Positions 34,390 through 48,007 of a stretch of 64,000 nucleotides of DNA are shown one piece after another. The notes under the pieces are model-generated. The model did no database searches and was not told where the DNA came from. It saw only the letters and a list, made by a program, of their open reading frames with translations. The stretch comes from Ehretia macrophylla (taxonomy: Eukaryota; Streptophyta; Magnoliopsida; Boraginales; Ehretiaceae). The position numbers were made by a program, and so were the translations under genes. Every line of letters begins with the position of its first letter. The first letter of the stretch is position 1. The stretch lies in assembly GCA_037974665.1 (NCBI GenBank), contig CM075767.1, positions 1,738,501 through 1,802,500 on the forward strand, in the 5' to 3' direction.

Positions 34390-35471
34390 TCCTCTCCCCC
34401 TTAAACAAATTGCATCCACGCAATTCTTCTTCCAAAAGAACTCCGCATCAACTGAAAACCAACTTCAATTACTCTTCATCAGTTGCTGAGCAAGAATACC
34501 GTATACGAATTCTCGTAAGAACCCATTAAGAAATCCCAGTAGTACTGCCAGCGAATCCCCAAGTAATAAGGCCAAATAAAGGCTCCAATAGAAATGCTAC
34601 TTAGAAATCCGAATAAGAATCCCACTGGCACAAATACCATAGAAAAGTAGAATCCCAACTAAGTGCGGCGAGAAAATACTAATAAAAGACCCGAGTAGGA
34701 GTACTGTAGATAATACCATTTAATAAGGCTGAAAAGAATCCCATATACTAAGCCTTTCGAGAGATGCTAACAAAAGAATACCAGGAGGAGTCCCGATAAG
34801 AAAATACCAAGAAAATGCTCAAGAGAACCGTCATATAGAAATCCCGAAAGAAGCCACTCATTTAAGACTGCTGAGCGTAAAAGAACACCTTAATAGAATG
34901 CCAATAACCGAGCTTCAACTATAAACACTAACTCCCAAATAAAGGTTGATCAAATGCCTCTCATTCCCGCTAATCCACATGGCTTACAAGGCCTGCCACT
35001 AATCAGCTCTTTTTAGGGGGAGGAAGAAGTATTTCTTACCATTTCAACGGGATATGTATGAATGCCAAGATATCACATTTACACATATATGTTCTAAACT
35101 ATTATGCAAACATGTTTATATAAGAGTTTATGAAACAGTGTAACCATCAAAGTCATTCAAGCACGACAATCAAGTCAATCATAACACAACTCAATCAAAG
35201 ACATTCAAATACACACATTACAAGCAACAGTTCAAGCAATTAACAATTCACGAGGTCAATTTGATGCATAACCAGCCACTTTACTTCACTTAGCACACAT
35301 TTAGCACGTAACACATAATTATATCACATAGGTGCACACATTCAATACAAGACACACATGCAGGCATACACTTTCAAGACACACACTTAACAAGCACACA
35401 CGCAAGGTTACTACCCGACAGGCCGAGGACCCTGTCCCGGCTTAGAGCTAACTAAGCTCTGATATCACTTC
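34390..35471 (-). repeat. Element A interior 1 (non-coding)
   Basis: The 1082-bp interior reads on the minus strand from primer site (35456-35467, TGATATCAGAGC, one mismatch) to purine tract (34390-34401). Next to the purine tract it keeps the pol-end remnant (AATTGCGTGGATGCAATT). The middle is a degenerate array of short AGAATNCC / AATAAGAA units with no domain. The last third has ACACA-rich leader sequence. It is non-autonomous. Confidence 0.85.
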
Positions 35472-38400
35472 TGTAACGCCCCGATCCCTCACGAGACTGG
35501 AGGCTCTACTAACCATGCTATTCTCAACCCAATTCCAACCCAGTCTCAAAATTTTAGGAAAAAACGGACAGAGTTTTCCCTGTACTATGGACATTCTGAA
35601 AACCTGTAAACAACCAAATAAAACCACGAAGCAAAAGGAACAACATCTGTAATTGAAATCCAAACTTCAAGGCCATCCGAGCCTTTAGCAACACAAGACA
35701 ATATAAATACACACAAGCATGCAACAATAGTCCTAAAATCTTTGTCTTCATTCGCTTATCATACCATTCTGTGTTAGCAATTAAACATTCTCATTAATTA
35801 ATGTCAACCATACATCCGTTCATTCACACCCAAGCATGCAACGTAGCTAGAAGCAGAAGCATAAGTTATTACATGCCACAATTCCATAACACTTGCTACA
35901 TCCACTTAGCTTTCAAACTTACAACTACTCAAATATATATACATAAGCCCTTAGGCTCCCAAATAGAATAGATAGTAGAACAAGTAAGGTCTTCCACAGT
36001 TTAGCAGACAATCACTCAAATCTCAAGTAATAGCACACAGCAATCAGGTCAATTCCTCCAACTGCATCACCTGAAACATGTTTAGCAAGGTGTGAGCAAT
36101 CACAATTGCCCAGTGAGAGATAAGGTCTACCGGGGACGTGCAATGCAGCAGTTAGTACAAATAAAGCATTTTACAACCAAAGAACAATTAAAACAAGAAG
36201 TTACCACACATTAAAAATGATACGATACACTTTGACTTCTGTAACGTCCCGGCTTAGCGAATACCCCGAAGGGCAGAGGCATACCAGTGATGCCACAAAC
36301 TGAAATCTCGATGTAATAATGACACTGATATCGATAAGCCGGCATCCCCTTATAACTCCAAAATGGGTGTACTCCGTATGTACCCCGAAATCCTACGACC
36401 CAACTCTCCCTGGGCGGCATCCCAAGCGAGAGAGGGACTGGGCAACCATGGTAGCCGAGGTGGACCGACAAGCCCGATGCCGCCCGGTTTCCCCGACACT
36501 ACCATGCCCGAATGGTTGCGCAACCACGATGCAATGCACTCAAAATGATAACAATAGTATAAATTAATAAACACATGGTTGAGGGACAACAATGTAGGTT
36601 GCCCTCACACACAATATATAGACAATAAGTGCACATAATCTAAGTACAAGTAAATAAACTATTATGCACATAAGGATGAAGTCTCCCTCACCTCTACCAA
36701 GCTCCAAAATTCAAGATTGGATTCAAATCACCCTCAATCACCTTGAACATAAAGTTAAACATTGTTTCAATTACTCTTTAACTACAACATTCATTAATTG
36801 ACCAACTAGGTTAGCTAACTCATAGTTTACGTAATTAACATACAACCAAGTAATCATTCAAGTAATATAATATACAAACAATATAACAAGCAATAAAATC
36901 ATGATATAAGCATGTTCCACAATCATTTAAAAGAGCATTTTAAGCATGGATAACCATATTTAATTCCATAATAGTACTATCAATTTATAAAGCCATTAAT
37001 CCATACTTATTCTCATTATAATTAACTCAATATAAAACTCAAGGAAAACACTTAGAACTATGGCAATACAATTACTATAAACAAGAATTTACTTAGAATC
37101 TTCAATTCGAAAAGCAATTATGCAAATTACAAAGGGGCATATTCAAGATTCACATAAAACTATACCAAAAGCTCCAAAACATCTTGAAACCACATTTAAG
37201 CACACCAGGAGTCATGCCAAGGTCTTTGAAGCATGAGACATTAAAATTCCTGCTTTAACCTCTTTGCAATACAACCCGTTTTTCTTCCAAACTCATGTCA
37301 ATGATTCAAATTCAAGGGGAAGCTATACCAATCTTCTAATTAACCCTTAAAGTACCCTTGCAACCCGCAAATACGTTCAATTACCCGCAATTACCCCAAA
37401 AGCCCAAATTTCCCTCTTATAGCTTTGAACTACACCTACCTTAACCGGGCTTCAAACAAGAGTTAGACAAGCTTCTATAGCACCTAGGTAGCCTAAGAAT
37501 ACTAGAAGTGAAGCCCGAATCCACCCGGATTAGCATTAACCCCGAAACCCCTTTTATAAAGTCGGCTATTTCACGTTTTATGCAAATTTGGAGCAATTCA
37601 AGTGCACAGAGCTATTGGAATACCTTCATTAGCACCTAAGGCATCTACTAGAAGCATTGAATCAAGCTAATACGCACAATTACACAAAACCCTAGAAATC
37701 CCATCACTATTCACCTCAAAGATCAAAGTAACGATTCCAACCGTTTAAAATGCGAACTTAAGGCTTAAATGTGTTCTTTAGCACTTATATACAATGTATA
37801 ATAGCATAGATAAGCTTTGCAATAGCATTTGATAGCATTTCTAACAAATCAAGAAATGAGCAACAATTTTAAAATGCGCAAACAATCATGAAAACCCTCA
37901 CTAATGAGCGTAGGAACTCTCAGGAGGCTAACAAACACCCTAAACTACTTGCTCCTTGCTTGGCTTGGCTTGGCTTGAAGATTTGATGAGCAAAATCCTC
38001 TCATTCTCCTCCTATGTTGATTATCTGATTTGCTACAGTAATTCCTGCATCTTTTTTGTTTTTTGTTTTGCTAGTTATAAGCTTATGTTGTGTGTTGTAT
38101 GAGTATATGTTTGGGTAAGCTATTTTAGTGAGAGGGTGTGGTTAAAATATGAGTTAAAGTAGCTAGAACCAAGTCCTAAAGTGCAAATTAATGCTATCTA
38201 ATTAAAACACTAAGTTAAGTTACGTAACACTATACATTAGATTGACAAAATATTTTCTAAACGAGTGCTCTTATCGTTCTTAGCTCAAAGCATATTTTTC
38301 TCATTCCTAAAAAAATTAATATGATTTAATAAAAATGCTAATTTATTAATACAATGCAGTTGAAAAATGGAATGAATAGTAACTAAGAAAGACAACAAGT

Positions 38401-38474
38401 AAAGGACATAATTAAATGCGCAATTAATGGATGCAACAGTTAAAAATGTGTACGGTAGAATCTCGGGCGTCACA
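35472..38474 (-). repeat. LTR A2 (complete, 3003 bp)
   Basis: It runs from TGTAACGCCCCGATCC to CTCGGGCGTCACA. It is shared by both tandem units: 3' LTR of one, 5' LTR of the other. It carries AAGGCCATCCGAGCCTT (35669-35685) and the palindrome (36513-36526). It contains no gene. Confidence 0.92.
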
Positions 38475-39556
38475 TCCTCTCCCCCTTAAACAAATTGCAT
38501 CCATGCAATTCTTCTTCCAAAAGAACTCCGCATCAACTGAAAACCAACTTCAATTACTCTTCATCAGTTGCTGAGCAAGAATACCGTATACGAATTCTCG
38601 TAAGAACCCATTAAGAAATCCTATTAGTGCTGCCAACGAATCCCCAAGTAATAAGGCCAAATAAAGGCTCCAATAGAAATGCTACTTAGAAATCCGAATA
38701 AGAATTCCACTGGCACAAATACCACATAAAAGTAGAATCCCAACTAAGTGCGGCGAGAAAATACTAATAAAAGACCCGAGTAGGAGTACTATAGATAATA
38801 CCATTTAATGAGGCTGAAAAGAATCCCATATACTAAGCCTTTCGAGAGATGCTGACAAAAGAATACCAGGAGGAGTTCCGATAAAAAAATACCAAGAAAA
38901 TGCTCAAGAGAATCGTCATATAGAAATCCCGAAAGAAGCCACTCATTTAAGACTGCTGAGTGTAAAAGAACACCTTAATAGAATGCCAATAACCGAGCTT
39001 CAACTATAAACACTAACTCCCAAATAAAGGTTGATCAAATGCCTCACATTCCGACTAATCCACATGGCTTAGAAGGCCTGCCACTAATCAGCTCTTTTTT
39101 GGGGGAGGAAGAAGTATTTCTTACCATTTCAACGGGATATGTATGAATGCCAAGATATCACATTTACACATATATGTTCTAAACTATTATGCAAACATGT
39201 TTATATAAGAGTTTATGAAACAGTGTAACCATCAAAGTCATTCAAGCACGACAATCATGTCAATCATAACACAACTCAATCAAAGACATTCAAATACACA
39301 CATTACAAGCAACAGTTCAAGCAATTAACAATTCACGAGGTCAATTTGATGCATAACCAGCCACTTTACTTCACTTAGCACACATTTAGCACGTAACACA
39401 TAATTATATCACATAGGTGCACACATTCAATAAAAGACACACATGCAGGCATACACTTTCAAGACACACACTTAACAAGCACACACGCAAGGTTACTACC
39501 CGACAGGCCAAGGACCCTGTCCCGGCTTAGAGCTAACTAAGCTCTTATACCACTTC
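38475..39556 (-). repeat. Element A interior 2 (non-coding)
   Basis: It has the same length and content as interior 1, with scattered base changes. The primer site (39541-39552) reads TGGTATAAGAGC on the minus strand, one mismatch; the purine tract is at 38475-38486. Confidence 0.87.
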
Positions 39557-41139
39557 TGTAACGCCCTGATCCCTCACGAGACCGGAGGCTCTACTAACCA
39601 TGCTATTCTCAACCCAATTCTAACCCAGACTCAAAATTTTAGGGAAAAACGGACAGAGTTTCCCTTGTACTGTGGACATTCTAAAAACCTGTAAACAATC
39701 AAATAAAACCACGAAGCAAAAGGAACAACATCTGTAATTGAAATCCAAACTTCAAGGCCATCCGAGCCTTAAGCAACACAAGACAATATAAATACACACA
39801 AGCATACAACAATAGTCCTAAAATCTTTGTCTTCATTCGCTTATCATACCATTCTATGTTAGCAATTGAACATTCTCATAAATTAATGCCAACCATACAT
39901 CCGTTCATTCACACCCAAGCATGCTAACGTAGCTAGAAGCAGAAGCATAAGTTATTACATGCCACAATTCCATAACACTTGCTACATCCACTTAGCTTTC
40001 AAACTTACAACTACTCAAATATATATACATAAGCCCTTAGGCTCCCAAATAGAATAGATAGTAGAACAAGTAAGGTCTTCTACAGTTTAGCAGACAATCA
40101 CTCAAATCTCAAGTAATAGCACACATCAATCAGGTCAATTCCTCCAACTGCATCACCTGAAACATGTTTAGCAAGGTGTGAGCAATCACAATTGCCTAGT
40201 GAGGGATAAGGTCTACCGAGGACGTGCAATGCAACAGTTGGTACAAATAAAGCATTTTACAACCAAAGAACAATTAAAACAAGAAATTACCACACATTAA
40301 AAAGGATACGATACACTTTGACTTCTGTAACGTCCCGGCTAAGTGAATACCCTGAAGGCCAGAGGCACACCAGCGACGCCACGAACTGAAATCTCGATGT
40401 AATAATGACACTGATATCGATAAGCCGGCATCCCCTTATAACTCCAAAATGGGTGTACTCCGGATGTACCCCGAAATCCTACAACCCAACTCTCCCTAGG
40501 TGGCATCCCAAGCGAGAGAGGGACTGGGAAACCATGGTAGCCGAGGTGGACCGGTAAGCCCGATACCGCCCGGTTTCCCCGACACTACCATGCCCAAATG
40601 GTTGCGCAACTATGATGCAATGCACTCAAAATGATAACAATAGTATAAATTAATAAACACATGGTTGAGGGACAACAAAGTAGGTTTCCCTCACACACAA
40701 TATATAGACAATAAGTGCACATAATCTAAGTACAAGTAAATAAACTATTATGCACATAAGGATGAAGTCTCCCTCACCTCTACCAAGCTCTAAAATGCAA
40801 GATTGGATTCAAATCACCCTCAATCACCTTGAACATAAAGTTAAACATTGTTTCAATTACTCTTTAACTACAACATTCATTAATTGTCCAACTAGGTTAG
40901 CTAACTCATAGTTTACGTAATTAACATACAACCAAGTAATCATTCAAGTAATATAATATACAAACAATATAACTAACAAGCAATAAAATCATGATATAAG
41001 CATGTTCCACAATCATTTAAAAGAGCATTTTAAGCATGGATAACCATATTTAATTCCATAATAGTACTATCAATTTATAAAGCCATTAATCCATACTTAT
41101 TCTCATTATAATTAACTCAATATAAAACTCAAGGAAAAC
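39557..41139 (-). repeat. LTR A3, first part
   Basis: It begins TGTAACGCCCTGATCC and matches A1/A2 until AAAAC (41135-41139), the TSD of E, then resumes at 58546. The palindrome here has one change (TGGTTGCGCAACTA, 40599-40612). Confidence 0.9.
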
Positions 41140-44100
41140 TGTAATGCCCCGATCTCTCACGAGACTGGAGGCTCCAAAAACCATGCTATTCTCAAACCAA
41201 TTCCAACCCGGTCTCAAAATTTTATGGAAAAACGGACAGAGTCTCCCTTGTACCGTGGACATTCTAAAAACCTGTAAACATACAATTCAAGCCACAAAAC
41301 AATAGGAACATCATTTCTATTTAAAAAAAATCCCAACTTCAAGGCCATCTGAGACTTAAGCAAGACATAGAAAACATACCCAAGCATGCACTTAACAATC
41401 CTTAAAACATTGTCTCTTTTAATCCGCTTATCATACCATTCTATATTAACCATTAGACTTTCTTATGAACTAAAGCTAAGCAACTGTTAACTTTCATTAA
41501 CACACAAGCAAGGAGCATAAAGGAAACTATGGATAAACTATTGCAATCTACCATTCAAGCCATACATTAACCTAACTATTACAATTCTTCAACAACTCCA
41601 AATATATATACAAACCTATAGGCACAAAATAGAACAAGACATAATACAAGAAAAATCTTCCACAATTTAGCAGGCGAATACTCCAATCTCAAGCAATAGC
41701 ACACAGCAACCAAAGCCATTCTTCCAACTGCGCCACCTGAAACATGTTAAGCGAGGTATGAGCAATCACAATTGCTCAGTGAGGGATAAGGTCTACTGGG
41801 GACGTGCAATGCAGCAGATAACTCAATAGGCATTTAAAACTACTAAGGAACAATCAAAATAACAAGTTACCACACATTAAAAATGATATGATTCACTAAT
41901 TCTTCAATCACGAACCACGAGCCATGAACTGAAATCTCGATGTAATAAGGACACTGTTATCGATAAGCCAGCATCCCCTTATAACTCCAAAAATGGGTGT
42001 ACTCCGGATGTACCCCGAAATCCTACGACCCAACTCTCCCTGGGTGGCATCCCAAGCGAGAGAGGGACTGCGTAACCATGGTAGCCGAGGTATACCGGCA
42101 AGCCCGATGCCGCCCGGTTTCCACGATACTACCATGCCCAAATGGTTGCGCAACCACGATACAATGCACTCAAAATGATAACAATAGAATACTTCAATAA
42201 ACACATGATTGAGGGACAACAAAGTAGGTTGCCCTCACACACAATATATAGACAATAAGTGCACATAATCTAAGTACAAGTAAGTAAACTATTATGCACA
42301 TAAGGATGAAGTCTCCCTCACCTGGAATTAAGCCAAGCACGCATGAGAATAGCTCCGATTTACTTCAACTTTCTCGAATTAGCTCAAGTATGCAACCCTA
42401 GGGTATTCATATAAGTTTAGCAATTAACTATATCAATTCCAACTTAACTCAACCCTGCAACATTAGAAGCTAGACTTATGATCACTTATTCACACAAATT
42501 CATAACCCACACACAATTGAACTACAAGGTTCACCTTACCATATCATTAGTCAATATAGAAGATATTAAAAGTATCAAATACCATCAAGTTAAGATTATA
42601 AGTTATAAGTTTCAATTACTCTTATTTACAGCAATAAATAATCATATAACTAGATGAGCTATCCTTATAGTCCTACTCACTTAGCATACAATGTTTATTA
42701 CAATTTAATCTTAACAATGTACAAGTAATATAAATATTATAACAAGTTATAAGCATTAAATATGAAAATAACTATACGAACACTAAGGGGTCAATGTCCG
42801 ATGATCATGAAACCTCACGAAATGCTCACAAATGCCAAACAATAACATATAAAGGCAAGATATACAAGCACCAAAGCTAATTTAAAGGTTAAGTATGAAA
42901 ACCCCGAGTTTCCATTTTGTTATCCTAAGTCATTTAACTCCAAACCGAAGGCTATGACTCAAGATTCACCAACTAACTATTCTAACCTTCTAGTTACACA
43001 TTATGGCACACTTAGAACCCTTTAAATCATTCATTAACCCGTATTAACCACAAAAGCCCCGATTATCCCTTTGTGCATTTGTACTACAAGTATCTTAATC
43101 AAAGCTCAACTAAGAGTTAGAAAAGCACATTTAGTCCCTACTTACCCTAAGAACACCAAATATATCAACCAAATTCACTCGGATTCACGTTTGACCCAAA
43201 ACCCCTTTGTAACTCAAACCGTTTTCCTTCCAAACTCATGTTATGGTTCTAGATTCGTGAGTGGTCTATTCCATGCTTCTAGTTAAACCATTAGACACCC
43301 TTAGGACCTTCAAAGTTGCCCAAATACCCAGGTTTAGCACTAAAGCCCCAATTTTCCTCTTTTGACTTTGTACTACACGTACCCCATCAAGGACTCAAAT
43401 GGAGGCTAACAAAGCTTAATTAGGTCCTAAATAGCCTAGGATTACTAAATGTGGAGGCCAATTCAACCCGGATTCGCGATAACCCCGAAACCCCTTTCTA
43501 AAAGTCGGCTATTTCATTCTTTTGCTAGGTTATGAGCAATTAAATGTTATGGGGCCTTTACACTACTTTCATTAACATCTAAAGCACCTATTAGGATCAT
43601 TGATTCAAGCTATAAAGTCCAATTTCACAAAACCCTAACATTCCCGTCACTATTCATGCCAAATATTCAACGAGCAATTTCAACCGATTAAACTACGAAA
43701 CAATAGCATAAATTAGGTCTCTACTACTTATATATAACATACATAAGCATATTTGAGCATTGCATTAGCATTTAAGAGCAAAACAAGAAATTCAAGAAAG
43801 TCGTCACATTTTTGAATTGCAAAAATAGGTATGAAATCCCTCACCTATTGCGCGTAGGAGCTCCTAGGAGGCTAGTAGACACCCTAAACCACTTGCACCT
43901 AGCTTGGCTTGGCTTGGAATGAGGATTTGTTGAGCAAAAAAACTCTATTTCTTCTCTTATACTATTTTCGGATTTGCTACAGTGTTTTCAGCATGCTCTT
44001 TTTTTGTTGTTGTTTTATGAGCTTAATATGTATATATGTTGAGTATTTAAAGAGCGGGGGGGATCAAGTTGGTGAGTTTATTGCCTACTAAAATGAGCCT

Positions 44101-44419
44101 AGTCAACTTAAAAATGAGTCTAATGCGCATAAATTAAGTTAGCTAACTAAAACATAATGTTTCATACGTAACACTATTCATTAGCTTTAACAAATCATTT
44201 TCTAAACGAAGGCTCCTATCGCTTTAAGCTCAAATGCACATTTTTCTCATTCCTATAACAATTAATATGATTTAAGAAAAATGCTAATTCAAAGAAAATA
44301 GATAGTTGGAAAACGTAATAAATAGTAACCAAAGAAAACAACAAGTAAATGGATAGTGAAAATGCACAAACAGTAGATGAAACAATTAATGAATCATGGC
44401 AATGTTCTCGGGCGTCACA
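41140..44419 (-). repeat. Element E LTR (genomic left)
   Basis: It begins TGTAATGCCCCGATCTC and ends CTCGGGCGTCACA. The palindrome is at 42143-42156. The frame 43071-43286 recurs in the other E LTR (47524-47739) but shows no protein features. Confidence 0.9.
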
Positions 44420-45593
44420 TCCTCTCCCTCTTAAACAAATTGCGTCCACACAATTCTTCTTAACAAAAGAACTCTGCATCAATTGAAAACTAACTCTGAT
44501 TACTCTTGAACAGTTACTGAGAAAGACACGGTCTCCTTAAATGAACATCATATGAAAATGCCAAGCACAAGTCCCGAGCAGAATGCCAAGAAAGCTACCA
44601 AATAAGCAGTTCGAAGAAGAATTATGAATGAGAACCCATATAAGAATTCTATTAGTACTGCCTAAGAATTCCCAAGTAAGAAGGCCAAATAAAGGCTCAA
44701 ATGAAAATATTATCTCGAAATCCGAATAAGAATCCCGTTGACCATGAATACCATAGAAGAGCAGAATCCCAACTAAGAGCGTCAAGAAAATACCAATAAG
44801 AATTTAGAGTACAAATACCGAAGATAATTCTATATAATAAGGTTGATTAGAATCCTAAACTAAGTCCTCCGAGCAATACCAACAAGAAAATACTAGAAGA
44901 ATACTCAATAAGAAAACCCAGAGATCAGTCATATAGAAATCCCAAATGAAGCCAATCATTTCTGACTGCTGAGCGGAGAAGAATGCCTTGAAAGAAATCC
45001 CAATAACTGAGCTCCGCCTACAACACCAATTCCCAAATAAAGGGCTGATTAATTGCCTCTCATTCCCGCCAATCCACACAACTTGGAGGGCCTGTTGCTA
45101 ATCACTTCTCCTTAGGGGGAGGAAGAAGTCTTTCTTACCATTTCAACGGGACATGTATGAATGCCAAGATATCACATTTACACATATATGTTTTAAACTA
45201 TTATACAAACATGTTTATATAAGAGTTTATGAAACAGTGTAATCATCAAAATCATTCAAGCACGACAGTCAAGTCAATCATAACACAACTCAATCCAAGA
45301 CATTCAAATACACATATTACAAGCAACAGTTCAAGCAATTAACAATTCACGAGGTCGATTTGTTTCACGAGGTCAATTTGATGCACAACTAGCCACTTCA
45401 CTTCACTTAGCATACATTTAGCACATAACACATAACTATATCACATATGTGCACATATTCCATTCAAGACACACAACCTCACATACAGACACACACTTTC
45501 AAAACACACTTTACAAGCACACACGTAAGGTTTACTACTCGACAGGCCGAGGACCCTGTCCCGGCTTAGAGCTAACTAAGCTCTGATACCACC
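44420..45593 (-). repeat. Element E interior (non-coding, 1174 bp)
   Basis: It runs from primer site TGGTATCAGAGC (minus strand, 45580-45591) to a purine tract at 44420-44431. The pol-end remnant reads KKNCVDAICLRGRGCD in the frame ending near the LTR. The middle has the same degenerate AGAATNCC-type array as A and G; frames such as 44855-45079 are hydrophobic and low complexity. Confidence 0.85.
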
Positions 45594-48007
45594 TGTAACG
45601 CCCCGATCTCTCACGAGACCGGAGGCTCCAAATACCAAGCTATTCTCAACCCAATTCTAACCCGGTTTCAAAATTTTAGGGAAAAACGGACAGAGTCTCC
45701 TATGTACCGTGGACATTCTAAAAACCTGTAAACATACAATTCAAGCCACAAAACAATAGGAACATCATTTCTATTTTAAAAAAATCCCAACTTCAAGGCC
45801 ATCTGAGCCTTAAGCAAGACATAGAAAACATACCCAAGCATGCACTTAACAATCCTTAAAACATTGTCTCTTTTAATCCGCTTATCATACCATTCTATAT
45901 TAACCATTAGACTTTCTTATGAACTAAAGCTAAACAACGGTTAACTTTCATTAACACATAAGCAAGCAGCATAAAGGAAAGTAAGGATAAACTATTACAA
46001 TCTACCATTCAAGCCATACATTAACCTAACTATTACAATTCTTCAACAACTCCAAATATATATACAAACCTATAGGCACAAAATAGAACAAGACATAATA
46101 CAAGCAAAATATTCCACAATTTAGCAGGCGAACACTCCAATCTCAAGCAATAGCACACAGCAACCAAGGCCATTCTTCCAACTGCGCCACCTGAAACATG
46201 TTTAGCGAGGTATGAGCAATCACAATTGCTCAGTGAGGGATAAGGTCTACCGGGGACGTGCAATGCAGCAGATAACTCAATAGGCATTTAAAACTACTAA
46301 AGAACAATCAAAATAACAAGTTACCACACATTAAAAAGGATATGATTCACTTATTCTTCAATCACGAACCACCGGCCACGAACTGAAATCTCGATGTAAT
46401 AAGGGCACTGTTATCGATAAGCCGGCATCCCCTTATAACTCCAAAATGGGTGTACTCCGGATGTACCCCGAAATCCTACGACCCAACTCTCCCTGGGCGG
46501 CATCCCAAGCGAGAGAAGGACTGGGTAACCATGGTAGCCGAGGTATACCGGCAAGCCCGATGCCGTCCGGTTTCCACGACACTACCATGCCCAAATGGTT
46601 GCGCAACCACGATACAATGTACTCAAAATGATAACAATAGAATACTTCAATAAACACATGATTGAGGGACAACAAAGTAGGTTGCCCTCACACACAATAT
46701 ATAGACAATAAGTGCACATAATCTAAGTACAAGTAAGTAAACTATTATACACATAAGGATGAAGTCTCCCTCACCTGGAATTAAGCCAAGCACGCATGAG
46801 AATAGCTCCGATTTACTTCAACTTTCTCGAATTAGCTCAAGTATGCAACCCTAGGGTATTCACATAAGTTTAGAAATTAACTATATCAATTCCAACTTAA
46901 CTCAACTCTACAACATTAGAAGCTAGACTTATGATCACTTATTCACACAAATTCATAACCCACACTCAATTGAACTACAAGGTTCACCTTACCATATCAT
47001 TAGTCAATATAGAAGATATTAAAAGTATCAAATACCATCAAGTTAAGATTATAAGTTATAAGTTTCAATTACTCTTATTTACAGCAATAAATAATCATAT
47101 AACTAGATGAGCTACCCTTATTATCCTACTCACTTAGCATACAATGTTTATTACAATTTAATCTTAACCAAGTACAAGTAATATAAACATTATAACAAGT
47201 TATAAGCATTAAATATGAAAATAACTATACGAACACTAAGGGGTCAATGTCCGATGATCATGAAACTTCACGAAATGCTCACAAATGCCAAACAATAACA
47301 TATAAAGGCAAGATATACAAGCACAAAAGCTAATTTAAAGGCTAAGTATGAAAACCCCGAGTTTCCCTTTTGTTATCCTAAGTCATTTAACTCCAAACCG
47401 AAGGCTATGACTCAAGATTCACCAACTAACTATTCTAACCTTCTAGCTACACATTATGGCACACTTAGAACCCTTTAAATCATTTATTAACCCGTATTAA
47501 CCACAAAAGCCCCGATTATCCCTTTGTGCATTTGTACTACAAGTATCTTAATCAAAGCTCAACTAAGAGTTAGAAAAGCACATTTAGTCCCTACTTACCC
47601 TAAGAACACCAAATATATCAACCAAATTCACTCGGATTCACGTTTGACCCAAAACCCCTTTGTAACTCAAACCGTTTTCCTTCCAAACTCATGTTATGGT
47701 TCTAGATTCGTGAGTGGTCTATTCCATGGTTCTAGTTAAACCATTAGACACCCTTAGGACCTTCGAAGTTGTCCAAATACCCTTGTTTAGCACTAAAGCC
47801 CCAATTTTCCTCTTTTGACTTTGTACTACACGTACATCATCTATGACTCAAATGGAGGCTAGCAAAGCTTAATTAGGTCCTAAATAGCCTAGGATTACTA
47901 AATGTGGAGGCCAATTCAACCCGGATTCGCGATAACCCCGAAACCTCTTTCTAAAAGTCGGCTATTTCATTCTTTTGCTAAGTTATGAGCAATTAAATGT
48001 TATGGGG
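45594..48007 (-). repeat. Element E LTR (genomic right), first part
   Basis: It begins TGTAACGCCCCGATCTC and is interrupted after TGGGG (48003-48007). The palindrome is at 46596-46609. It continues at 57673. Confidence 0.9.

Noticed and set aside
43071-43286. 71-codon frame repeated at 47524-47739
   Set aside because: It is duplicated only because both are E LTRs; no protein features.
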